From DATFFO01 sp963772815 (GTDB lineage Bacteria; Actinomycetota; Acidimicrobiia; Spongiisociales; ZC4RG35): DNA of 64,000 nucleotides. Position numbers and translations under genes: made by a program. The notes under the pieces were generated by a model. That model was given only the letters and a program-made list of their open reading frames with translations. It was not told where the DNA came from and searched no databases. The stretch spans positions 248,001 through 312,000 of the forward strand of contig CAVYYV010000003.1 in NCBI GenBank assembly GCA_963772815.1, given 5' to 3'. Shown here one piece after another: positions 1-9,188 of this stretch; within the stretch, counting starts at the first letter, position 1; each line of letters starts with the position of its first letter.

Positions 1-74
1 CTCTGGCGGCCGGCCCGGGCTCCGAGCACATACCCGATGACGCCCCCGATGATCAGTCCACGACGGAATCTCAT
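1..74 (-). CDS. YtxH-like small membrane protein, partial (N-terminus only)
   Basis: The minus strand opens with an ATG at 74 and runs off the window edge, giving about 24 residues that begin MRFRRGLIIGGVIGYVLGAR. A short basic start, one Gly/Ile/Val-rich membrane segment and a Y-V-L-G-A-R-A-G-R ending are typical of the small YtxH-like proteins common in actinobacteria, where the helix is followed by a charged coiled coil. Only the N-terminus is visible, so length and function are unknown. It follows the M24 peptidase gene by 27 bp in the same direction and may be cotranscribed with it. Confidence 0.55.
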   Translation of the reverse strand, partial: MRFRRGLIIGGVIGYVLGARAGRQ

Positions 75-101
75 GACCCAATCATCCCACGCCGATGGCC
101 G

Positions 102-1269
102 TTAGACCACCTTGATGCCTTGAGGCGTGACCGAGAGGAGCTCGGCTCCGGCGGGACCGATCACCACCGGATCAGAGACGAAGTAATCTCCCACGCCGGT
201 CTCCATCATCCACGACATCAGGTGAAAAACCATTCCCTCCTCGAGCTTGGTCCGGCTGTGCGGCCTGAGAGCCCTTGGTACGCCGTTGCCGCTCCAACTG
301 GGAGGGAAGCCGATGCCGGTGGCATAACCACAATGGTGGCGCCTGTACCGGGAAAGCCCGGCGCCGTCGAGCACCGCCTGCCACGCGCCGTAGACCTGTC
401 TTGCTTCGGTGCCGGGAACCGCCGCCAGGCGGGCCGCTTCGAAGGCCTCCAAACAGACCTCGGAAACGAATTCGGAGCCTTCCGGCAGATCTCCCACGAA
501 GACGATCCTGCCCATCGGTGCGTGATAGCGGCCAACCGATCCCGACAACTCGAGGAAAAGCGCATCCCCACCACGTAGGGGGTAGTCGGTCCAGGTGGTG
601 TGGTCCTCGTTGAACCTGGATGTGCAGCGAACGAAAGGCCAGAAGGCAGGCGGCTCGCCGCCCGCGCTCGATCATCGTCTCGACGGCGGCTGAAGCGATC
701 TCGCGCTCGGAAACGCCCGCTCCGGCGGCCTCGATCGCGGCCCCGATCATGGCGTCGCTGATCTCAGCCGAGCGACGTGTCACATCGAGCTCTGGCGGTG
801 ACTGGACCAGGCGCCGCGCCGTGACCAGATCGCTTGCGTCGACCACCGATTCGAAACGGTCTCGCATAGCGTGAGCAACGGTCGAGATGAGATACAGACT
901 CGACTCCTCCATTCCGACGCGCCGGGCACCCGGAGCGGCGGATTCGACCACATCCAGGCAGTGGCGGGGAAGGTCGTCATGGTCACCGTATCCCTCGAAC
1001 CGAACGTCCGGCACGTCACGATCGATCGTGACATGCTCCATGCTTCGGGCCACCAGAACTGGATCCCCTCGGGCAGAGATGACGAGCATGTGGAAGGCGA
1101 AGTAGCCAAAGTGGTCCAGACCCACCAGGTAGTAGATGTTCTCGGGGATCGTGATCAGCAGCACATCCAGCCCGGTCGCTCGGACCGCTTCCGCCGCCGC
1201 TTCACGACGAGCGGCATAGACGTCACGCCCGAACAAGGGGATGCGATATCCGAGGGTGTTCGCCCGCAT
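102..1269 (-). pseudogene. M24 (creatinase/ectoine hydrolase-like) peptidase, frameshifted
   Basis: Two reading frames join into one 388-residue M24 protein: a creatinase N-terminal domain (about residues 10-140) followed by a pita-bread M24 domain. The first frame is good until about base 650, where an extra G in a GGG run (minus strand) shifts it; the second frame then continues to the stop at 102. The C-terminal motifs GYATGIGFPPSW and LEEGMVFHL resemble ectoine hydrolase (DoeA) and creatinase. The usual metal-binding Asp pair is absent: the corresponding strand reads FLELSGSVGRYHAPMGR. A metal-independent C-N hydrolase is therefore more likely than a prolidase. The start could be ATG 1269 or GTG 1272. 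It lies 40 bp downstream of rpoD. The shift may be a sequence error; the substrate is inferred from family resemblance only. Confidence 0.7.
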
Positions 1270-1309
1270 CACCCAATCATGGCGCGATGGCTTGCTCGGC
1301 GCCGGCGGA

Positions 1310-2437
1310 TCATCCCTCTTCGAGGAAGCTGGCCAGACGCTGGGAGCGATCGGGATGGCGCAGCTTGGCCAGGGCCTTCATCTCCAGCTGGCGAATCCGC
1401 TCCCGGGTGACGTTGAAAGCGGCCCCCACCTCCTCCAGCGTTCGGGTCTTCCCGTCCGCCAGTCCGAAACGCATGATCAGCACATCGCGCTCCCTGTCGC
1501 TCAGTCCCTCCAGCGCCAGAGCGAGTTGATCCTGGAGGTTGGCAAAGGTGGCGGCATCGACCGGTCGCTCGCCGTCGGGATCTTCAACCAGGTCGCCAAG
1601 GGTTCCACTCGAATCCTCCCCCACGGGCGTCTCGAGCGACACGGTGTCCTGAGCGAAGCGCATCAGCTCTTCGACCCGGTCAGGAGCCAGGTCGAGATCG
1701 TCGGCCAGCTCCTCAATGGTCGGATCGCGGCTCAATTCCTGGGCCAGATCGCGTCGCGCCCGGCGCAACTTGTTGACGACATCCAGAACGTGGATCGGCA
1801 TCCGGATCGTCCGCCCCTGGTCGGCGATCGCCCTGGAAATGGCCTGACGAATCCACCAGGTGGCGTAGGTGGAGAATTTGAATCCCTTGCGATAGTCGAA
1901 ACGCTCCACTGCCCGCATCAGGCCCATGTTCCCTTCCTGGATGAGATCGAGCATGGCCAGTCCCCGACCCACATAGCGGCGGGCGATCGAGACCACCAGC
2001 CGAAGATTCGCCTCGACCAGCCGACGACGGGCCAGCTCACCCTCCACCACGTTGTGGTGAAGGACGGCCGCGTCCTCCCCCGATAGCTCCTCGTTGTCCA
2101 GCCGCTCCTGGGCCCGGTGGCCGGCCTCGAGACCCATCGACAACTCCACCTCTTGTTGGGCCGTGAGAAGCCGATAGCGCCCGATCTCGTTCAGATACAT
2201 GCGGACCGGATCCGAGATGGCGATCTCGCTCACTTCGTCGAGGTTCATCTCGACATCCGGGCCTTCTTCGGTGAGCTTTATCCCCCGGGACCGAAGCGTC
2301 TCCAGAACCGACTCGAAGGACTCGCCGGTCGCCTCGGCGTCCTCCAGGTCTTGTTGCACCTCGGCCATGGTCAGGAAGCCTCGTTGCTGCCCCCTCTTGG
2401 TGAGGGCGACTATGACGTTGTCAACGGCTTCGCTCAT
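1310..2437 (-). CDS. rpoD: RNA polymerase primary sigma factor (SigA/RpoD)
   Basis: This 375-residue protein is the principal sigma factor, which directs core RNA polymerase to -35/-10 promoters. Region 1.2 lies at about residues 75-105 (DPVRMYLNEIGRYRLLT). Region 2 is at 138-210, with DLIQEGNMGLMRAVERFDY and the melting motif YATWWIRQAISRAIADQ. Region 3 is about 211-290. Region 4 is about 300-365, with the helix-turn-helix VTRERIRQLEMKALAKLRHP. The acidic N-terminus before region 1.2 is short, about 70 residues. The ATG overlaps the dnaG stop by four bases (ATGA), giving the widely conserved dnaG-rpoD pair and probable translational coupling. Confidence 0.97.
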   Translation of the reverse strand: MSEAVDNVIVALTKRGQQRGFLTMAEVQQDLEDAEATGESFESVLETLRSRGIKLTEEGPDVEMNLDEVSEIAISDPVRMYLNEIGRYRLLTAQQEVELSMGLEAGHRAQERLDNEELSGEDAAVLHHNVVEGELARRRLVEANLRLVVSIARRYVGRGLAMLDLIQEGNMGLMRAVERFDYRKGFKFSTYATWWIRQAISRAIADQGRTIRMPIHVLDVVNKLRRARRDLAQELSRDPTIEELADDLDLAPDRVEELMRFAQDTVSLETPVGEDSSGTLGDLVEDPDGERPVDAATFANLQDQLALALEGLSDRERDVLIMRFGLADGKTRTLEEVGAAFNVTRERIRQLEMKALAKLRHPDRSQRLASFLEEG

Positions 2438-4149
2438 TGTCTCCGCCTTTCCTGCTGCAAAGCTATCAAGCGGTTGAACGCCTGTGAATAGCCCTCGTCG
2501 TCCGGGTCCGTCCCGGCAACGAGAGCCTCGAGGTGGTCGATTTCGGCGTCGATGCGCATGCTGGCCGCCTTTGAGAGGAGGGCTTCGGAGTCGAGGTCGT
2601 TAGCGGCCACCATCAGGCCGATGAGCATGTTCTTGGTGTCGCTTCCCACCTCCAGAGACGCCAGGTCGACCTCGTCGCCCACGGAACCCCGGGCAGCTGC
2701 CAGCGCCTCGGCGGCGGCTCGCAAGTCTGTTGTGCTGAAGATATCCGGAGTGACCTGATCAGCACCGAGTGGATTGGCAACCATAAGCCGCAGCAAGTCC
2801 TCTTCGAGGCGACGTCTCGGCGTGGACCGCGTAGAGCCTCCGCCGTTGCCCCTGGCCGGTCGACGGCCTCGCCCCAACGCCGCGGTCACGGTTTCCAGGT
2901 CCACCCCTACCAGACGGGCCACGAAACGCTCATACTCCCGCCGGGCGATCGGATCGGAGATACGTGCCACCTGTTCGGCTGCCGAATGCAGGGCCCGGGC
3001 GCGGGCCTCGGGCTCGCTCAGATCGAGTTTCTCCACCTCTCGCTCGAGGCGAAACTGCATGAGCGGGCGAGCCTGGTCTATGACCTGACGCACTTCGTCG
3101 ATACGCCCGGCCTGGACGATGTCGGCGGGATCGCCGCCGTCGGGCATGATCGCCACCCGCATATCGAGGTCGAGCCGCACCGGTGCTTCCAGGTCGGAGG
3201 TGCGTCGGGCCGCCTCGGTGCCGGCCAGGTCGGCATCGAAAGCGAGGACCACGCGGTCGGAGAATCGGCGCAGCAGATCGAAGTGATCATCGGTCAGCGC
3301 GGTGCCGCAGGTGGCGACCGCCTCGGGGATCCCGGCCTGGTGCAAGGCGATCACGTCGGTGTAACCCTCCACGACCACCGAGCGGCCTGTCCGGGCGATC
3401 GCGGGCCGGGCTCGATCGAGCCCGTACAGGAGGCTGGACTTGTGGTAGATGGCCGACTCGGGCGAGTTGAGGTACTTGGCGCCGTCCCCCGACAGCAGCC
3501 TGCCTCCGAACCCGGCCGGGTCGCCACGCAGGTCATGGATGGGAAACATGACCCGTCCTCGGAAATAGTCGTAGAGCCGACCCCCTCTCCCACGGCGAGC
3601 GAGGCCGGCGTCGATGAGAGCCCGCTCCGCTATGCCGCCCGCCCGCATCTCACGGACCAGGGAATCCCAGGCCTCGGGCGCATAGCCGAGCCGATACTCG
3701 CTCACCACGTCCCCGTCGTAGCCCCTACTCCGCACGTAGGCCCTGGCCTGGCCGGCATCCTCGCCGGTGCGGAGACGCTCGTGGTAGAAATCGATTGCCC
3801 TGCGCACAGCTTCCTGCAGCGCCTGGCGCCGTCCCCGCCTCTCCCCGGCTCCCGGGTCGGACTGGAGCTGAATCCCGGCGCGGCGAGCGAGCTCTTCCAG
3901 CGCCTCGTTGAAGTCGAGGCCCTGTGACTCGGAGAGAAACGTGAAGACGTCCCCACCCTTCTGGCACCCGAAGCAGTGGTATAGGCCCCGGGCCGGGTCG
4001 AGCGACATCGAGGGCGACTTCTCCTCGTGGAAGGGGCAGATGGCCATGTATGAGCGGCCCGAACGCTTGACCTTGGTCACCGCCGAGACCAGCTCCACCA
4101 GGTCGGTGGCCTGTCGAACCTTGTCGATGTCATCCCGGGAGTACGCCAT
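2434..4149 (-). CDS. dnaG: DNA primase DnaG
   Basis: DnaG makes the RNA primers for replication. The 571-residue product starts MAYSRDDIDKVRQATD. It has a CHC2 zinc finger (C38, H41, C59, C62; CPFHEEKSPSMS), a TOPRIM catalytic core with EGYTD (about 261-265) and the DxD-type motif FDADLAG (about 303-310), and a C-terminal helical region for DnaB binding. The open frame extends upstream to 4629, but that part has no primase similarity and lies antisense to the PPK2 gene, so ATG 4149 is chosen. dnaG ends in an ATGA overlap with rpoD and diverges from ppk2 across a 123 bp gap. Confidence 0.96.
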   Translation of the reverse strand: MAYSRDDIDKVRQATDLVELVSAVTKVKRSGRSYMAICPFHEEKSPSMSLDPARGLYHCFGCQKGGDVFTFLSESQGLDFNEALEELARRAGIQLQSDPGAGERRGRRQALQEAVRRAIDFYHERLRTGEDAGQARAYVRSRGYDGDVVSEYRLGYAPEAWDSLVREMRAGGIAERALIDAGLARRGRGGRLYDYFRGRVMFPIHDLRGDPAGFGGRLLSGDGAKYLNSPESAIYHKSSLLYGLDRARPAIARTGRSVVVEGYTDVIALHQAGIPEAVATCGTALTDDHFDLLRRFSDRVVLAFDADLAGTEAARRTSDLEAPVRLDLDMRVAIMPDGGDPADIVQAGRIDEVRQVIDQARPLMQFRLEREVEKLDLSEPEARARALHSAAEQVARISDPIARREYERFVARLVGVDLETVTAALGRGRRPARGNGGGSTRSTPRRRLEEDLLRLMVANPLGADQVTPDIFSTTDLRAAAEALAAARGSVGDEVDLASLEVGSDTKNMLIGLMVAANDLDSEALLSKAASMRIDAEIDHLEALVAGTDPDDEGYSQAFNRLIALQQERRRQ

Positions 4150-4272
4150 CCGGTACTGATGATACGAAGACGGCCCGACGTTTCGGACGGTAGACCCCCA
4201 AACACAGATGTTGCATCCGGCCGCCGCGCTCGACTTGGCACTTCTATGGTGATTCGCAGGAAGGAGCTCACC

Positions 4273-5148
4273 ATGGATGCGAGTGACCAGCACGAGTCGG
4301 GGTCTCTTCCCGAGGGTGTCGACGACCCGGTTAGCTCCGGTATGCCGGCAGGCGAGGAGAATTACAACAAAAAGGGGAAACTGAGGAAGAGCTACTACGA
4401 GGCAGAGCTGGCCCGGTTGCAAGAGGAACTGGTCAAACTCTCGTACTGGGTGGCCGACCAGGGCCTGAAGGTGTTGATCATCTTCGAGGGTCGAGGCTCG
4501 GCCGGCAAGGGGGGCGTGATCAAGCGGATCACGGAACGTACCAGTCCCCGCCACGTCAAAGTGGTGGCGCTGCCCAAGCCGACCGAACGCGAGCAGACCC
4601 AGTGGTACTTCCAGCGCTACGTGGCCCATCTACCGGCCGCCGGCGAGATAGTGATGTTCGATCGCAGCTGGTACAACCGCTCCAATGTCGAGTGGGTGAT
4701 GGGATTCTGTTCGGAGGACGAGCACCGCGAGTTCCTCCGCTCGGCACCCGAGTTCGAGCGGATGCTGGTCCGCTCGGGCATCAAGCTGCTCAAGTACTGG
4801 TTCTCGGTCAGCTGGGAGGAACAGAGGCGCCGGTTCGAATCCCGCAACCAGGAGCCGCTCAAACGCTGGAAACTGTCCGAGATGGATCTGGCCGAGCATC
4901 GGCTGTACGTCCGGTACTCAGAGGCCAAGGACATCACCTTCCAGTACACGGACATCAAACAGGCCCCGTGGTACGTCGTGCCCTCAGACGACAAGCGGCG
5001 AGCCCGGCTCAACTGCATCAGCCACATCCTCTCCTGTTTCGATTATGCCGATGTGGTACCAGACCCCGTCGCGCTACCCGAGCGAGAGGACATGGCCTAT
5101 CTGCGACCCCCGATAACCGAGCAGACCTTCATCCCACAGGAGTACTGA
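4273..5148 (+). CDS. ppk2: polyphosphate kinase 2 family protein (class I-like)
   Basis: This 291-residue PPK2 enzyme transfers phosphate between polyphosphate and nucleotides. It has the Walker A variant GRGSAGKGG (residues 73-81), the lid/Walker B-type MFDRSWYNR (128-136) and the family signature QAPWYVV near residue 235. The N-terminal 30 residues are acidic and probably disordered. ATG 4273 is chosen because GGAAGGAG lies 8 bases upstream; the open frame reaches back to 4159 but that extension is not family-like. A second, different PPK2 lies at 37236. The nucleotide preference (NDP versus NMP) cannot be told from sequence alone, although the overall form resembles one-domain class I enzymes. 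Confidence 0.92.
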   Translation: MDASDQHESGSLPEGVDDPVSSGMPAGEENYNKKGKLRKSYYEAELARLQEELVKLSYWVADQGLKVLIIFEGRGSAGKGGVIKRITERTSPRHVKVVALPKPTEREQTQWYFQRYVAHLPAAGEIVMFDRSWYNRSNVEWVMGFCSEDEHREFLRSAPEFERMLVRSGIKLLKYWFSVSWEEQRRRFESRNQEPLKRWKLSEMDLAEHRLYVRYSEAKDITFQYTDIKQAPWYVVPSDDKRRARLNCISHILSCFDYADVVPDPVALPEREDMAYLRPPITEQTFIPQEY

Positions 5149-5186
5149 GGCCAATCCACCGCCGGCCATCTGCTTCAATCCCCACG

Positions 5187-5723
5187 ATGCCACCCGCCAC
5201 GACTCCGTTCCTCCAGGGTGCTCTCAGTTGGCTCTACGGGGCACCACCCCCGGCCTGCCCCGAGTGCGGCTACCGATGGTCAATCGAGCCCGACGAGGCC
5301 CGGGCACTCATCGCACGCAGCCCCGAGCAGTTCGAGGCGGCCCTGGCCGGCCATGACGGGATGGCCCGACCGGCGGACGGGTCATGGAACGCGACCGCCT
5401 ACGTGTGGCATTTGAGCGACCTGGCCCGAAGCTGGGCGGAACGCTGGGTGCAGATCCGCCACTCCCCCGGTTCCAGGCTGATCGGCTGGGATCCCGACGA
5501 GCTCGCCGACGTACGTGGCTACCGGGAGCTGGACACGGAGGCGGGAATATGGGCCCTTCGCTCGGCCGTGTCGGATCTCATAGCCACCACCGAAGCCCTC
5601 GAGCCCGACACTGCCTTCGAGCACGGTGATTGGGGTAGGGGGACGGTGGCGGACGGAATGCGCTGGCTCGGTCACGAGTTCCATCACCATCTCGGAGACG
5701 TGCGCCGGCGGACCCGAGCCTGA
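5187..5723 (+). CDS. DinB-superfamily protein
   Basis: A 178-residue member of the DinB/DUF664-like four-helix bundle superfamily. Proteins of this fold bind a divalent metal through three histidines, and several actinobacterial members are thiol (mycothiol) dependent transferases. Candidate ligands are the His in YVWHLSDL (about residue 73) and the His cluster in HEFHHHLGD (about residues 165-170). The N-terminus carries an unusual CPEC pair (residues 20-23). ATG 5187 follows the PPK2 stop by 38 bp and the two may be cotranscribed. The substrate is unknown. Confidence 0.7.
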   Translation: MPPATTPFLQGALSWLYGAPPPACPECGYRWSIEPDEARALIARSPEQFEAALAGHDGMARPADGSWNATAYVWHLSDLARSWAERWVQIRHSPGSRLIGWDPDELADVRGYRELDTEAGIWALRSAVSDLIATTEALEPDTAFEHGDWGRGTVADGMRWLGHEFHHHLGDVRRRTRA

Positions 5724-5728
5724 CCGGC

Positions 5729-6184
5729 TCACCGGTAAAACGATTCAGCGATCCTCAACAGCTCGCTAGCGGCAAGCGCGGAGCCGGCAACCAGGTACAG
5801 CATCCCCTCGTCGTGCCAAACGACCACTGCCGGCATGCGCCCGTCCGGGTCGTCCAGTTCGGGTTCGGGACCCATCTCGTAGATCCGGGCCGGATGACCG
5901 ACTACGTCACCGGGTTGGGGAGATGGGCCGTAGCGCACCTCGATCGCCAAGCGCTCTGCCTCAGCCGGACTGTGGAGTGACTGGCTCACGACGAATCCTC
6001 CGTAGTGAGACTCGAGGGTTCGGCTCTCGAGCGGGACCTCCCGCCCTCTGTGATCCCGGACGAACAGGCGCAGGCCCTGGCATTCGAGACCCGCCGTGTA
6101 GCTGGGCTCCGCCGGCGTGAAAGCCAGGCCGTCCGCGGCCTCGTCGAGCGAGGAGGCCGCCGAGAATGAGGGATTGTCGATCAT
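5729..6184 (-). CDS. hypothetical protein, DUF4367-like
   Basis: This 151-residue soluble protein has no signal peptide or membrane segment. Its second half (RMPAVVVWHDEGMLYLVAG followed by ASELLRIAESF) resembles the end of DUF4367/anti-sigma C-terminal domains, in which a beta strand is followed by a short helix ending in 'IAESL'-like text. The match is by eye and weak. It starts 14 bp after the YceI-family gene in the same direction, so the two are probably one operon. It ends five bases from the converging DinB gene stop. Confidence 0.55.
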   Translation of the reverse strand: MIDNPSFSAASSLDEAADGLAFTPAEPSYTAGLECQGLRLFVRDHRGREVPLESRTLESHYGGFVVSQSLHSPAEAERLAIEVRYGPSPQPGDVVGHPARIYEMGPEPELDDPDGRMPAVVVWHDEGMLYLVAGSALAASELLRIAESFYR

Positions 6185-6198
6185 CGCCCGTCCGACCC

Positions 6199-6939
6199 TC
6201 AGCCACCCGTGGCCACGAAGTCGAGCGTCAGCGTGACTTCCTCGCTCACGTCGGCGACTCCGGGAGCATTGGGTATGTCGATGCCGAAATCGGTGCGATC
6301 GACCGTCGCAGTGGCAGATCCCTCTATCCGATCCTGTTGAGGCCAGGAGGCATCGACGGCGAACGTGACCGACTGGGTGGTTCCCTTGATGGTGAGATCG
6401 CCGGTCACGGTGAATCTCGCCGAGTCGCCCACACTCAGAGTGTCCGGCAGGCCGTCAATGGCCATCGGGTCGAAGGTGATCAGCTCGAATTCGTCTGAGG
6501 CAGAGTTGAGGACGACCGGTCCCCGGATGGCTCGGTCCCGTAGCGACGAATCGGTCTGAAGGGTTCGGGCATTCACGACGATCTGGGACAGTTCCATCGT
6601 GGACGGGTCGGCTGGATCGAACCGTATCTGCCCCGCCACTTCGCTCGTGGTGCCGACCACCTGGTTGGGGTTACCCCGCAGCGTCTCACCCAGCTCGAAG
6701 CTGGCCTGACTCTCGTCCGGAGAGATGACGAATCCCACCTGACCCTCGAGCACCGCCGTGGTGGGTCCGCCGGCGGTGTTGCTGCTGGTCCTGCCGGTGC
6801 TCGCAGACGTGCCGGAGGTCAACGGGGGCGTGGTCAACTCGGTGGAGGGCTCACCAGAGCCTCCCGCGAAGTACAGGTAGGCCAGTCCACCCACCACCAA
6901 CACCGCAACCACTGCCACGGCGACCAATACTCTTCTCAT
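6199..6939 (-). CDS. YceI-family protein, membrane-anchored
   Basis: The 246-residue product starts MRRVLVAVAVVAVLVVGGLA, an uncleaved signal anchor or signal peptide, followed by a Thr/Ser/Gly-rich linker (about residues 30-65). From about residue 70 to the end is a YceI lipocalin-like beta barrel with the family texts FELGETLRGNPNQVVG, LRDRAIRG, and TIKGTTQSVTF. YceI proteins bind polyisoprenoid or other amphipathic lipids outside the cytoplasm. The much longer open frame upstream is antisense noise; ATG 6939 is chosen because it places the signal sequence at the N-terminus. It lies 71 bp downstream of glyS. Confidence 0.85.
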   Translation of the reverse strand: MRRVLVAVAVVAVLVVGGLAYLYFAGGSGEPSTELTTPPLTSGTSASTGRTSSNTAGGPTTAVLEGQVGFVISPDESQASFELGETLRGNPNQVVGTTSEVAGQIRFDPADPSTMELSQIVVNARTLQTDSSLRDRAIRGPVVLNSASDEFELITFDPMAIDGLPDTLSVGDSARFTVTGDLTIKGTTQSVTFAVDASWPQQDRIEGSATATVDRTDFGIDIPNAPGVADVSEEVTLTLDFVATGG

Positions 6940-7010
6940 CGGGTTCCCTTCGCCGGTCTCTGATTTCTGTTCGGATCTGAACGCCCCCCGGTTCGCTCCG
7001 AAGAGACGCC

Positions 7011-8315
7011 TCAGGCGAACTTGGCCGCCAGAGCCTCTCCCAGACGGTCGATCGACACTCGTTCCTGGCTCATGGTGTCCCGATCCCTGATCGTCACCGC
7101 ATTGTCGTCGAGCGAGTCGAAGTCGTAGGTCACGCAGTAGGGAGTCCCGATCTCGTCCTGTCGGCGGTAGCGGCGCCCGATCGACTGGGTCTCGTCGAAC
7201 TCCACCATGAACTCCGAGCGCAACGAGTCGGCCACCTTCGAGGACGGCTCCACCAACTCCGGCTTCTTCGAGAGTGGAAGGACGGCCACCTGGTAGGGAG
7301 CCAGCCGCGGATCCAGAGCCAGCACCACTCGCTTCTCCCCACGCACCTCCTCCTCGTGATAGGCGTCGATGAGGAAAGCGAAGGTGGTCCGGGTGGCACC
7401 GGCGGCCGGCTCGACCACATAGGGGAAGAAGCGCTCGTCCGCCTCCTGGTCGTAGTACTGGAGATCGACCCCCGAATGCTCGGCGTGCTGTCGCAGGTCG
7501 AAATCGGTCCGGTTGGCGATTCCCTCCAGCTCGTCCCATCCCCAGGGAAAGGCGTATTCGATATCCACCGTGCCGGCCGAATAGTGGGACAACTCGTCGG
7601 CCGAATGGGGACGGATACGGATGTTGTCCCGGTCCATTCCCAGATCGGCGTACCAGTCGAAGCGCTGCTCCTGCCAGTAGGAGAACCACCGATCTGCTTC
7701 TTCGGGCCGGCAGAAGTACTCCATCTCCATCTGCTCGAACTCCCGGGTGCGGAACACGAACTGGCCCGGCGTGATCTCATTGCGGAACGTCTTGCCCACC
7801 TGGGCGATCCCGAACGGGAGCTTGAGGCGGTTGGTCCGGCGTACGTTCTCGTAGTTGATGAAGATGCCCTGGGCGGTCTCCGGGCGTAGATAGACCAGGT
7901 TGTCCTCGTCCTCCACCGGCCCCATATGCGTCTTGAACATGAGATTGAACTGACGGGGCTCGGTGAAGGTGCCGGTCTTGCCACAAGTGGGACATTTGTC
8001 GGGGTCGTCGAGTCTGTCGAGCCGGTGCCGGGCGTTGCAGTGGCGACATTCGACCAGCGGATCGGTGAAGACCTCTTCGTGGCCCGAAGCTCGCCACACC
8101 GCCCGAGCCTGGATGATGGCCGAATCGATTCCCACGACGTCGGCCCGACTCTGGACCATGGAACGCCACCACTGATCTTTGACGTTGCGCAACAGAAGCA
8201 CACCCAGCGGCCCGTAGTCGTAAGCCGAACGGATCCCGCCGTAGATCTCCGAGGATGGGAAGACGAAGCCTCGCCGTTTGGCGAGGTTGGAGATGGTTTC
8301 GAGTGATGCAGTCAT
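7011..8315 (-). CDS. glyS: glycyl-tRNA synthetase, homodimeric type
   Basis: A 434-residue class II synthetase of the alpha2 type that charges tRNA-Gly. It starts MTASLETISNLAKRRGFVFP. A zinc-binding knuckle is visible as CRHC and CPTC. Class II motif 2 appears in the FRNEITPGQFVFRTREFEQME stretch, and motif 3 in the GATRTTFAFLIDAY region. The C-terminal anticodon-binding domain starts near APYQVAVLPLSKK. The open frame extends back to 8411, but ATG 8315 gives the normal N-terminus of the family. It is 40 bp downstream of the TrkA-C membrane protein gene. Confidence 0.95.
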   Translation of the reverse strand: MTASLETISNLAKRRGFVFPSSEIYGGIRSAYDYGPLGVLLLRNVKDQWWRSMVQSRADVVGIDSAIIQARAVWRASGHEEVFTDPLVECRHCNARHRLDRLDDPDKCPTCGKTGTFTEPRQFNLMFKTHMGPVEDEDNLVYLRPETAQGIFINYENVRRTNRLKLPFGIAQVGKTFRNEITPGQFVFRTREFEQMEMEYFCRPEEADRWFSYWQEQRFDWYADLGMDRDNIRIRPHSADELSHYSAGTVDIEYAFPWGWDELEGIANRTDFDLRQHAEHSGVDLQYYDQEADERFFPYVVEPAAGATRTTFAFLIDAYHEEEVRGEKRVVLALDPRLAPYQVAVLPLSKKPELVEPSSKVADSLRSEFMVEFDETQSIGRRYRRQDEIGTPYCVTYDFDSLDDNAVTIRDRDTMSQERVSIDRLGEALAAKFA

Positions 8316-8355
8316 GGGTGAGCGGACAGTGTAGGAAGGGGCGTCGACGTTCCCC

Positions 8356-9135
8356 TCACCCGCCTTCTTCGACCGGCTCGGTGGCGGGGTCCGACTGCGG
8401 CTCGGTGTCACGTCGGCGCTGCTCGGCGACCCGGTCCACGTGGATCAGCTCACCACTCATCCCGGATCGACGGCTGTCGAGGTCCCGCAACACCTCGTAC
8501 CGCCCGTAGAGGATGAGAATGTCGTCGGCCTCGATGACGAAGTCCCCCCGAGGTGTTCCTTCGTATTCCCCGCCTCGCTCGATCCCCAGCACGATCACAC
8601 CCTCCTCGTTCAGTTTGAGACGCGCCAGCGATCTCCCTGCCAGCCAGTCCTCGGCCCTCACGCTCAACTCGCCTATGTCATAGTCGGAAGCCACCTGCAA
8701 CAACCCGGCGTAGTCACGCAACTTGAGGGAGGAGCGTCCCTCGGTCCACCTCTCCAATTGCCGACGCAGCCAGTCGTCGATCCTCTTGGACGAAGCCAAC
8801 CGCCACACCAGGAACACCCCGAGGAGAATCGCCCCAACACGGGTGAATGCATCCGCGCCCCGATTCACGCTCAAAGCGCTGAGCAAGGTCACCACCAGGG
8901 TGGCGATACCAAGATTCCCCAACAACATCAGCACCATGACCACACGCCGCCTGACCGGGTGATTGACCACCTGCTCCGCCTCCGAAGTGGTGAACCCAAC
9001 GCCGGTAAAGGCCGAGCGAGCCTGGAACCGTGCGTACTGGAAGCTCATGCCCGTTGCCACCAGGATGCTGGTGGCGATGCGGGTGATGAGCAGGCCCATT
9101 ATCAGGGCCACGATCAGGACGAGCACCGAGACCAT
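8356..9135 (-). CDS. membrane protein with TrkA-C (RCK_C) domain
   Basis: A 259-residue protein with an N-terminal membrane part (helices at about 1-24, 63-87 and 98-113) and a cytosolic TrkA-C domain at about 150-212 (ARLKLNEEGVIVLGIER, FVIEADDILILYG). TrkA-C domains bind small ligands such as c-di-AMP or nucleotides and control K+ or other ion carriers. A TGVGFTT sequence sits between helices 1 and 2. The C-terminal tail is charged and low complexity. It has no ion-channel partner beside it, so its target is unknown. ATG 9135 is used; the longer open frame upstream is antisense noise. Confidence 0.8.
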   Translation of the reverse strand: MVSVLVLIVALIMGLLITRIATSILVATGMSFQYARFQARSAFTGVGFTTSEAEQVVNHPVRRRVVMVLMLLGNLGIATLVVTLLSALSVNRGADAFTRVGAILLGVFLVWRLASSKRIDDWLRRQLERWTEGRSSLKLRDYAGLLQVASDYDIGELSVRAEDWLAGRSLARLKLNEEGVIVLGIERGGEYEGTPRGDFVIEADDILILYGRYEVLRDLDSRRSGMSGELIHVDRVAEQRRRDTEPQSDPATEPVEEGG

Positions 9136-9188
9136 GCACCAAGAATACGCTGGCCCCTGGACCAGCCGAGGAGCATCTGGCGATGGAC

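Noticed and set aside
4150..4629. 160-codon N-terminal extension of dnaG, antisense to ppk2
   Set aside because: No primase similarity; crosses the divergent promoter region and lies antisense to conserved PPK2 sequence. ATG 4149 gives the normal primase start.
8356..9135. TGVGFTT in the TrkA-C protein as a K+ selectivity filter
   Set aside because: Similar to filter text, but the protein has too few helices and no paired pore loops of a Trk/Ktr channel.
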